Source of the DNA: Anabaena sp. PCC 7108
Lineage (GTDB): Bacteria > Cyanobacteriota > Cyanobacteriia > Cyanobacteriales > Nostocaceae
NCBI RefSeq assembly: GCF_000332135.1
Contig: NZ_KB235896.1
Location: 4,766,356-4,830,355, forward strand
Reading direction: 5' to 3'
DNA: 64,000 bases
This document shows positions 28,301-34,204 of this stretch, piece by piece. The stretch's first letter is position 1; each line of letters starts with the position of its first letter. The position numbers and the translations under genes were made by a program. The notes beneath the pieces are model-generated. The model made no database searches. It was not told the DNA's origin and saw only the letters and a list, made by a program, of their open reading frames with translations.

Positions 28301-28419
28301 CGTTGATTGTCTTTGGAGATATTAAATATTTGTTTTTGCTTTAAGACTTGTAATATTTTCGTTAGTAAATCAGTATAATCCACATTGGCTAAGTCTGGAT
28401 TTATTGCTATTGTGTTCAT
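25396..28419 (-). CDS. large protein of unknown function, partner of the helicase-like ATPase
   Basis: About 1,007 residues. I do not recognise a family. ATG codons lie at 28425 and 28419; aagga ends only 0 bases before the first but at normal spacing before the second, so MNTIAINPDLANV is preferred. The first 200 residues are polar and helical; 380-480 are helical (KLAFLYYFLFASR); 610-650 has a hydrophobic patch (SLLAYICLYVLFAKQ) that may be buried or membrane-facing. Residues about 725-860 alternate beta strands and helices (LDKLAIIVISSRESD, GYRHFIYIAKVPYS, then IKIYPMFFDKYYAVKI), an arrangement vaguely like an RNase H/PIWI fold without catalytic acids. It is the promoter-proximal gene of the pair. 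A replication, defence or plasmid-derived role is conceivable but unproven. Confidence 0.6.
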   Translation of the reverse strand: MNTIAINPDLANVDYTDLLTKILQVLKQKQIFNISKDNQRVLINIDQVVNEVINLQPYNPLGNERSVRTATLNFSSGSYHKFREQITEIADCTQQCLTAAISQNPSNISIDRFQFIKQLTIDLESLSISKQPSKLDFSYNFPKYQNLQKQRLTVKKSESKQRQLLKAHKVKISVEKPRDFSSSLLIGINNFIDARFTDSSDREDLEYVLDGLKENPNSDIYRLQNLVNQETLGKLKKLVKIKYLEFLLDNINENASADNFKGKIYLEDLIRRLKVLDDYINDTNQPDGEYLVNYAGISVNYQTMFSRSEAYDMLPIIPIIEGYLGETEDQNREKIEFIFGLKLKFDGKVQNDGGKSVFDYNLNLLNPDSKEHQTEIADESRKFTFVNKVLKLAFLYYFLFASRQDPKSENYNPKHELDYDPLTKLATVLLTLKSNDDQAKKQLFRNLLKGFKLYNVQDKIDTLKKVLTNLIKRETPFFTREYPLHISVKNSILENDINTINDRDTVFKPVLRDNFKDCLKYINLGTANAETNYLVSLKANLKISEIHFLETEDKETFDMEYDIPKGIRVLPVVFLPMEDKKCSEFYSKNLQHRNLIIFPYRLETQKLETHQEFTYKIVYSLLAYICLYVLFAKQTKLFIPILRLHLKEKTDHAPIEKFIVSLTAVLSHLFNDGYRSNEQGIVITNFAEKAKFKIPNVLSSLYSVVPKKFKLLKTDNFEFKELDKLAIIVISSRESDSKWGKKVKKSNLMGEIVTLQIEPQSVRFQLFKTFSENYDDHENMFEYPTVVVDNVDKLYKQGYRHFIYIAKVPYSSTLHITQIAKDEELFFMSKNVITALKKERHDIKIYPMFFDKYYAVKIPDNIKSTSLYIQDTIELTELAEDPNKQSVVFFNLFNGIALSKENNYNGVMSYATLLNIYDGILDDQDIREGLLSQESDLKNEILQCLTLFHFSRYEKSKDIQLKLDPYQNLIGDESVSQLALFKHSRVKADFNSLAFLTYIKEILAKPE

Positions 28420-28459
28420 CTGCATCCTTAATTGTTGTTTTTAAAATTACAATTACTAG

Positions 28460-28491
28460 ATAATAATGCTTTGCATCTTGACAAGTCAAGA
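28460..28491 (-). promoter_or_regulatory. candidate promoter with overlapping palindrome upstream of the large operon
   Basis: On the minus strand TTGACT (28489-28484) is followed after 18 bases by TATTAT (28465-28460), a good sigma-70-type pair. The -35 lies inside the palindrome TCTTGAC-AA-GTCAAGA (28476-28491, 7-bp arms). A bound repressor would block the promoter, so an auto- or trans-regulator is likely. Confidence 0.6.
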
Positions 28492-28509
28492 CTTAATATT
28501 TGTTAAATA

Positions 28510-28530
28510 ATTAGACTGTAACAGTCTAAT
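28510..28530. promoter_or_regulatory. perfect 21-bp palindrome upstream of the large operon
   Basis: ATTAGACTGT (28510-28519) and ACAGTCTAAT (28521-28530) are exact reverse complements around one central base. It lies about 20 bases upstream of the -35 element on the operon side and over 320 bases from the divergent channel gene. It looks like an operator or activator site. Confidence 0.6.
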
Positions 28531-28853
28531 CTGGCGCAGATATGCTGGCTGATTCTGATTTAAACAAAAAATATAAATAAACTCTGAATAAATCCCTCTT
28601 TTAGACGTTTCGCAGTAGACGCAGATTTTTGTATCGTGTCGTTGTTGCTCATAACTTGATACTCAGCAACAATGTTCATTTTGATAAAATTCAGCAAAAA
28701 CACTTGATATAAATCCCAATATATGAGCTTATGGGTAAGTAGATGGGTCAACACTAGTGGAACTTACGTAAGTTGACAATTGTGGTTTGCAGTCAAACCC
28801 CGTAAGCATTTCCAATGTTTTGACCGCACATTTAACCTTAATATCGAAAAACC
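28531..28853. other. intergenic region upstream of the channel-like gene
   Basis: No supported gene. It contains the perfect palindrome AACTTACGTAAGTT at 28761-28774, which looks like two MITE ends (compare GAACTTACG in the TIR at 20768) abutting each other, possibly an excision scar. The start context of the gene at 28854 is gaaaaaccATG. Confidence 0.4.
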
Positions 28854-30497
28854 ATGAACACAACTTGGCAAGGAATAACCCAGTTGACAGGAGTTGGTTT
28901 GTCGAACAGGGTGCAATATTTTTTAGCACAATCGTCAAGCTTGCAAACTGAAACATCCGAAGTAGGCAAAGGTGTGGCTGAAGTACAAGGAGTAGTTGAG
29001 CAACTCATTCAGTTTACCCCCCGGTTATTAGGATCTGCGGCGATTTTATTAATAGGTTGGCTAATTGCCGCGATTATAGCTAAAGCCACCAAAAAAATTC
29101 TCGATCACACAAAAATAGATAACCGCATTGCCTCTGGTATCACTGGTGGTCAGGATGTTCCCGAAATAGAGAAATTAATCTCCAGCTTAGTATTTTGGAG
29201 CATCATTCTCTTAACAGTTGTAGCTGTTTTACAGAATCTGGGTTTGGAAGTGGCCTCTCGACCACTGAATAGTTTTCTAGACCAAGTCATTGGCTTTTTG
29301 CCTAAGGTGGTTGGTGCTGGCATAATTTTAGCTGCGGCTTGGTTTTTAGCCACTATCGTCAAACTCTTTACAGTAAGAGCATTACAGACTTTTAGGCTAG
29401 ATCAGATTTTACAGCAAGAAACCCAAGATACTACAGATGTCACGAATCAATTATCTCTGACTGAGACTATTGGTAGTGCTTTGTATTGGTTCATTTTCTT
29501 ACTGTTTCTTGTGCCAGTCCTGGACACTTTAGGGCTACAGCAAGCATTACAACCAGTACAAGCTTTAACTACAGAGATTCTTTCCATTCTGCCCAATATT
29601 TTGGCAGCAATGCTCATTGGTGCTGTGGGTTGGTTTTTTGCGAATGTAGTCCGTCGGATTGTTACTAATCTGCTACATACAACAGGTTTTGACAATTTGG
29701 GAAGTCGGGTAGGACTGTCTTCAGCTACAGGAGTGCAATCTTTATCAACAATTATTGGGACGATTGTTTACATTCTGATTTTAATTCCTGTTGCGATCGC
29801 TAGTTTGAATGCTCTCAAAATTGAGGCCATTTCTGCACCAGCCATCCTCATGCTGCAACAAGTTCTCAATACTTTACCCAGCATTTTCACAGCAGCAGGA
29901 ATTTTAATTGTTGCCTATTTCTTAGGTAGATTTGCCTCGGATTTAGTCACAAGCATCCTTACCAGTTTAGGTTTTAACAACATTTTCACTGTCCTGGGTT
30001 TACCATCACTCAATCGGTCAGCAGCAACTTTAGAAGAACCCATTACACCAACTCGCACCCCCTCGGAATTAGCCGGGATTATTGCTTTGGTGGGAATCAT
30101 GCTGTTTGCAACTGTTGCCGCCGTGAATATTTTGAATATTCCTGCCCTGACTGTGTTGGTGACAGGTATTGTCATTATTTTGGGAAGGATTTTAGCGGGA
30201 TTGATAGTATTTGCTGTAGGTCTGTTTTTGGCAAATCTAGCCTTTACTATTATCAGCAGTTCTGGTAATTCCCAAAGCCTGTTTTTAGCACAAGTCGCCC
30301 GTATATCTATCATTGCCTTAGTCTCAGCAATGGCACTGCAACAGATTGGTATTGCTCCTGATATCGTCAATTTAGCATTTGGTCTATTATTTGGAGCGAT
30401 CGCTGTCGCCATTGCTTTAGCCTTTGGTTTGGGTGGCCGTGACGTTGCCCAAGAACAAATGAGAGAATGGTTAACTTCTTTTAAAAATAAAGAATGA
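28854..30497 (+). CDS. mechanosensitive-channel-like TM-helix repeat protein
   Basis: A 547-residue inner-membrane protein made of repeated units of the conserved TM-helix type (PF05552): a long hydrophobic helix followed by a basic amphipathic stretch, for example LLGSAAILLIGWLIAAIIAKATK, then FLPKVVGAGIILAAAWFLATI, LPNILAAMLIGAVGWFFANVVRR and LPSIFTAAGILIVAYFLGRF. The end (ALAFGLGGRDVAQEQM) is the channel-like glycine-rich signature. Such proteins are annotated as small-conductance mechanosensitive channel-like (CmpX type) and are linked to osmotic balance. The MscS beta domain is absent. The gene lies divergent from the large operon and ends in a shared bidirectional terminator. Confidence 0.8.
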   Translation: MNTTWQGITQLTGVGLSNRVQYFLAQSSSLQTETSEVGKGVAEVQGVVEQLIQFTPRLLGSAAILLIGWLIAAIIAKATKKILDHTKIDNRIASGITGGQDVPEIEKLISSLVFWSIILLTVVAVLQNLGLEVASRPLNSFLDQVIGFLPKVVGAGIILAAAWFLATIVKLFTVRALQTFRLDQILQQETQDTTDVTNQLSLTETIGSALYWFIFLLFLVPVLDTLGLQQALQPVQALTTEILSILPNILAAMLIGAVGWFFANVVRRIVTNLLHTTGFDNLGSRVGLSSATGVQSLSTIIGTIVYILILIPVAIASLNALKIEAISAPAILMLQQVLNTLPSIFTAAGILIVAYFLGRFASDLVTSILTSLGFNNIFTVLGLPSLNRSAATLEEPITPTRTPSELAGIIALVGIMLFATVAAVNILNIPALTVLVTGIVIILGRILAGLIVFAVGLFLANLAFTIISSSGNSQSLFLAQVARISIIALVSAMALQQIGIAPDIVNLAFGLLFGAIAVAIALAFGLGGRDVAQEQMREWLTSFKNKE

Positions 30498-30557
30498 GAA
30501 CATTAGGATTAAGTAGCTAAAGTCATACGTCTGGACGATAAAATCAAGATAAAAATT

Positions 30558-30587
30558 CCCGACTCCGTTCAGAAGTCGGGGATCTTT
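30558..30587. terminator. bidirectional terminator between the channel gene and purQ
   Basis: CCCGACT (30558-30564) and AGTCGGG (30574-30580) form a strong stem with a 9-nt loop. It has gatctttt on the right for the plus strand and an A-rich left flank that becomes attttta on the minus strand. The genes converge here. Confidence 0.8.
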
Positions 30588-31261
30588 TACACCAAAGCTG
30601 CAACTTTCCCCAGCAAACCCTGAAACAAGCGCAAACCATCGCTATTACCTAACTCTGCATCTGCGGCTCGTTCTGGGTGGGGCATCATACCTAAAACATT
30701 ACCTTGACGATTACAAATCCCGGCAATGTTGTTTAATGAACCATTGGGATTTTCTTGGTGATAACGAAACAGAACTTGTCCGTTATCTTCAATTTCTGCT
30801 AAAGTCTTTTCATCAGCATAAAATCGCCCTTCTCCGTGAGCAATCGGTAAAGTAATAATTTCATTCTCTGCATAACCTTGACTCCAAGGTAAATTATTAC
30901 GCTCAACTTTCAAAGGAGAGCGATCGCAGATAAAATGTAAATCTTGATTTCTAGCCAATACTCCAGGTAATAAACCAGCTTCAGTTAATACCTGAAAACC
31001 ATTACAAATACCCAAGACAAATTTACCCTTTTGTGAGTGTTCAATCACTTGTTGCATCACAGGAGAAAAACGAGCGATCGCACCACAACGTAAATAATCA
31101 CCGTAACTAAAGCCACCGGGGACAATCACCACATCTATATCACTAATATCAGTCTCTTGATGCCATACCATGCGCGTTGCTTGTCCTAGCAAGTCTCTAG
31201 TAACATATGCAACATCACGATCACAGTTAGACCCTGGAAAAACTAAAACACCGAATTTCAT
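30587..31261 (-). CDS. purQ: phosphoribosylformylglycinamidine synthase subunit PurQ
   Basis: A 224-residue class I glutamine amidotransferase that delivers ammonia to PurL in purine synthesis. It starts MKFGVLVFPGSNCDRDV, with the catalytic cysteine in GICNGFQVLTEAGLLPG (about 86-102) and the His-Glu pair in MMPHPERAAD near the end. Length is normal. It lies 111 bases downstream of purS on the same strand; a repeat stretch fills the gap. purL is not in the window. Confidence 0.96.
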   Translation of the reverse strand: MKFGVLVFPGSNCDRDVAYVTRDLLGQATRMVWHQETDISDIDVVIVPGGFSYGDYLRCGAIARFSPVMQQVIEHSQKGKFVLGICNGFQVLTEAGLLPGVLARNQDLHFICDRSPLKVERNNLPWSQGYAENEIITLPIAHGEGRFYADEKTLAEIEDNGQVLFRYHQENPNGSLNNIAGICNRQGNVLGMMPHPERAADAELGNSDGLRLFQGLLGKVAALV

Positions 31262-31372
31262 TGTTTATAAGGGAATAGGGAATAGGGAACGGGGAACAGG
31301 AAATTAGGAAATAGATAATAGGTAAAAATCACCCATTACCTATTACCAATCACCCATTACCCATTACCAACT
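31262..31372. repeat. short tandem repeats between purS and purQ
   Basis: Text such as gggaatagggaatagggaac and cacccattacctattacc are heptamer-type repeats as found elsewhere in the window. Confidence 0.7.
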
Positions 31373-31651
31373 TTAGAAAACGCCAGTTTGAGATTCGACT
31401 TCAATCAAATCAAAGCGATAGTTTTCTATCACCGGATTTGCTAACATTTGCTCACACATCTGATTTAAGTCTTGACGTGCTTTCGGCTCATCAGGTGCGA
31501 TAGTGGTTAACTCAATGTACTTACCAATTCTCACCTGTTCCACACTGTCGTATCCTAGTTGCTTGAGGCCAGATTGTACAGCCACACCAGCAGGATCTAA
31601 GACTGAAGGCCGAAGCGTCACGAAAATTTTAGCTAAATATTTTCTTTGCAC
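31373..31651 (-). CDS. purS: phosphoribosylformylglycinamidine synthase subunit PurS
   Basis: A 92-residue protein: KIFVTLRPSVLDPAGVAVQS, VRIGKYIELT, then MCEQMLANPVIENYRFDL, the hallmark of PurS, the small subunit that bridges PurQ and PurL. It is first in the purS-purQ minus-strand pair. The length is close to the family norm of about 80-90. Confidence 0.94.
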   Translation of the reverse strand: MQRKYLAKIFVTLRPSVLDPAGVAVQSGLKQLGYDSVEQVRIGKYIELTTIAPDEPKARQDLNQMCEQMLANPVIENYRFDLIEVESQTGVF

Positions 31652-31957
31652 AGGTCTTTTTGCTGAATGCTGCGATCGCTATACTATAACTTTACTGCTT
31701 CAACTGGGTGAAAATATAATAATTACACACCAGTTATAGTAGGTGACTCTTAACAAGTGACTCTTAACAATCTGAAAAGTCTTTTGGTGTCTAGGTTTTA
31801 TCATCAGTTGGTGTCCTCACCGCCCTGTCTGTTGCTATAAAGTTAATTTATCAGTTAGCCGCTCAAAAACTGACATCACAGATGCTAATTTAAAGTAGTC
31901 ATCCCTGATACAAAATTTTTATAATTCCCCATCCAAAATCTAAAATCTAAAATTGCT
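31652..31957. other. intergenic region upstream of zur with dispersed repeat
   Basis: Contains the 68-bp dispersed repeat copy at 31775-31842, a tandem gtgactcttaacaa duplication at about 31742-31770, and the frequent text atccaaaatctaaaatctaaa just before the Fur-family start. No coding frame seen. Confidence 0.5.
31775..31842 (+). repeat. 68-bp dispersed repeat, copy 1
   Basis: Matches 52831-52898 over 68 bases with 8 differences and no gap, by hand alignment. It begins aaaagtcttttggtgt and ends gttgctataaag. No inverted ends or frame. Confidence 0.8.
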
Positions 31958-32356
31958 ATGAGAGCCATACGCACCCGCAGTCAAGAGCGAATTTTAACCC
32001 TTCTCAAAAACATTAAACAAGGCATTTCTGCCCAAGACCTTTACGTAGAACTACGTAGCCGTAGTCAGAGTATGGGTTTAGCAACAGTTTATCGCTCATT
32101 GGAAGCCCTCAAGCTAGAAGGACAGGTACAGGTGCGAACATTGGCTAATGGAGAAGCCCTCTACAGCCTCACTCAGCAAGACAAACATCATCTAACTTGC
32201 CTACAATGCGGCCTTTCCATACCCATTCATCAATGTCCTGTCCATGAACTAGAAACAGAATTAAAATCCAGCCATAAATTCAAAGTTTTTTATCACACCT
32301 TAGAATTTTTTGGCTTGTGTAACCAATGTCAAGTCAATCAAGAAATTAGTGATTAG
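31958..32356 (+). CDS. zur: Fur-family transcriptional regulator, Zur/FurB type
   Basis: A 132-residue regulator. The winged helix spans about 1-75 with the recognition helix region MGLATVYRSLEALKLEGQVQ. The dimerisation domain has HHLTCLQCGLSIPI and, near the end, LCNQCQ, giving two CxxC pairs for structural zinc, and the regulatory-site HH pair. The sequence is close to the zinc regulator Zur (FurB) of Anabaena as I remember it, rather than FurA (iron) or PerR. Zur represses zinc uptake and zinc-free paralogues; no target gene lies beside it, though thrS at 12 kb could be in the same biological network only if it is the zinc-responsive copy. Confidence 0.75.
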   Translation: MRAIRTRSQERILTLLKNIKQGISAQDLYVELRSRSQSMGLATVYRSLEALKLEGQVQVRTLANGEALYSLTQQDKHHLTCLQCGLSIPIHQCPVHELETELKSSHKFKVFYHTLEFFGLCNQCQVNQEISD

Positions 32357-32511
32357 TGATTGGTGATGGGTGATTGGTGATTGGTGATGGGTGATTGGTG
32401 ATTGGTGATTAAGTTATTCTTAATTTTCTCAGCATCCCCGCGTCTCCGTGTCCCCGTGTCTCCGTGTCTCTTCATCCCCGCGTCTCCGCGTCCCCGTGTC
32501 CCCACAATCCA
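32345..32511. repeat. repeat block after zur: heptamer array and C-rich array
   Basis: Copies of gtgattggtgattg and variants (32345-32412), then cgcgtctccgtgtccccgtg type text (32435-32511). The second part is the reverse complement of the G-rich arrays at 17975 and 63540. Confidence 0.85.
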
Positions 32512-32516
32512 CAATA

Positions 32517-33482
32517 TTACTGAGGGTTGGAGCCAGTAGAAACATCTGAAACAACAGAACGTATCCCCTCTAAAGCAGCGGGAATAGTGCGAGGATCTAT
32601 AAAAATCACCTTACTACTATCGCTTTTACCAATAGTTGCCCCCATATCCAGATAACCCAAAGCAAACAGAACTTCCACAGCCTTCTTAGCATCAGGATTA
32701 GTTTTAATTTTTTGGGCAATAATTTCTGCTGATTCAGCAATAGCCTGCGCCCTCAAGACCTGCTGTTGGCGTTCTGCTTGGGCTTTTAAAACAATCGCTT
32801 TTTGTTCAGCTTCAGCTTGCAAAATAACTGATTTTTGTCGAGCTTCAGCATCCAAAATTTGGGCATCAGCCTTACCCCTAGCACTATTAACAGCAGATTC
32901 TCTATCTCCTTCCGAAGTTAAAATAGATGCTCGCTTGCGTCGTTCAGCCGACATTTGTAACTCCATCGACTCCCGCACTGCTTGAGAAGGGATAATATCT
33001 CTTAACTCAACCCTAGTTACCTTCACACCCCAAGGGTCAGTAGAAACGTCCAACTCCTGTAATAATAGTTCATTAATTTGAGAACGGGCGGTAAAAGTTT
33101 GATCTAACTCCAATTGTCCCATTTCCGAGCGAATTTGAGTTAACACCAAATTCACCATCGCCGACTGGAGATTTTCCACCTTATAGCGGGCTTTTTCCAT
33201 ATCTACGATTCGCCAGTAAACCACAGCATCCACCTCAATCCCCACATTGTCGCGGGTAATGCACTTTTGGGGAGGAATATCTAAGACTTTTTCGCGGATA
33301 GTTTCTTCGTAGACCACTTTATCGAGAAAAGGCAGCACAAAATTTAGCCCTGGTTGCATTTTTTTGTTATAACTACCTAATCTTTCCACCAAAGCTTCAT
33401 TTCCCTGATTGACGACACGCACAGATCCAGCAACAGCAGAACCACCAAGCGCCAAAAAAATCAGCAAAAAAAACTGTTCCAT
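32517..33482 (-). CDS. SPFH/Band 7 (stomatin-like, QmcA-type) membrane protein
   Basis: A 321-residue protein with an N-terminal hydrophobic anchor ([16 protein letters not shown], residues 3-18), a Band 7 domain (about 20-195, containing [16 protein letters not shown] and [12 protein letters not shown]), and an alanine/glutamate-rich coiled coil (about 195-260, [19 protein letters not shown]). Such proteins form oligomers in membranes and typically pair with NfeD proteins. The upstream NfeD gene ends 52 bases before this start, and the start is preceded by aggagaattatt. Confidence 0.92.
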   Translation of the reverse strand: MEQFFLLIFLALGGSAVAGSVRVVNQGNEALVERLGSYNKKMQPGLNFVLPFLDKVVYEETIREKVLDIPPQKCITRDNVGIEVDAVVYWRIVDMEKARYKVENLQSAMVNLVLTQIRSEMGQLELDQTFTARSQINELLLQELDVSTDPWGVKVTRVELRDIIPSQAVRESMELQMSAERRKRASILTSEGDRESAVNSARGKADAQILDAEARQKSVILQAEAEQKAIVLKAQAERQQQVLRAQAIAESAEIIAQKIKTNPDAKKAVEVLFALGYLDMGATIGKSDSSKVIFIDPRTIPAALEGIRSVVSDVSTGSNPQ

Positions 33483-33534
33483 AATAATTCTCCTAATTTC
33501 CGAGTCTAGATTTTACAAAAACAATCACCAAAGA

Positions 33535-33969
33535 CTAAGAATGCAACACATTTTCTGGCATCACAATTAAAGTAGTGCCTTCTCTTCTCACCACATAAAC
33601 ACTTTGATGAGGTGGTACGCTAAGTTTGTCATCATCACACCTAGCCCGCCAAGAATTACCTTCGTATAGTACCCTTCCTATTTGTCCCACAGGAATTTCT
33701 GTTAAAGTTTCTGCTATAACTGCATCCTGAATTTTTGACTTGCGCCGTCGTGATTGCAAAAATCGTCGGGAAAGAAACACTAGCATTGTGGAAAGCAGCA
33801 GCCAAACCGTAACTTGCAGCCATACACTTCCCAAACCTAGTTGAGACAGTAATGCTACCGCAAAAGCGCTAATTCCCATCATGAAAGCCACAAAAGCCGA
33901 TGGTAAAAAAAGCTCCATCAAACACAGAACCGATCCTGCCAACAGCCAAATTAAAGTAAAAATGGGCAT
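33535..33969 (-). CDS. NfeD-family membrane protein
   Basis: A 144-residue protein with two to three N-terminal hydrophobic helices (IFTLIWLLAGSVLCLMELFL, then VAFMMGISAFAVALL, then VWLQVTVWLLLSTMLVFL) and a C-terminal OB-fold-like NfeD domain (GQIGRVLYEGNSWRARCDDD ... VYVVRREGTTLIVMP). It is the short NfeD1b type, without a protease domain. It is transcribed just upstream of the stomatin-like gene, and the pair is a common conserved unit thought to work in membrane microdomains. Confidence 0.9.
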   Translation of the reverse strand: MPIFTLIWLLAGSVLCLMELFLPSAFVAFMMGISAFAVALLSQLGLGSVWLQVTVWLLLSTMLVFLSRRFLQSRRRKSKIQDAVIAETLTEIPVGQIGRVLYEGNSWRARCDDDKLSVPPHQSVYVVRREGTTLIVMPENVLHS

Positions 33970-34204
33970 AGCGCCACCCTAGACATTACATTCAGCTAAA
34001 TATATTTCTGTGATTACATACAGTCGCACCCTGACCAATTACGGAAAACAAAATTTGGTATTTTTAACAGGCAATTTTTGATTAAATTGATTAATAAGGT
34101 GTAGCCAGGGGTACACAAACCGAGTTTATTCTAATCTTCCATTCATTGACAGCTAAACTTAATCGAAATTCACAAGTAAATTTATTTTTTTAATTTAAAG
34201 TTTC

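Noticed and set aside
28560-28956. Minus-strand frames of 64 and 75 codons near the channel gene start
   Set aside because: One overlaps the channel gene, neither has a plausible start context, and composition is non-coding.
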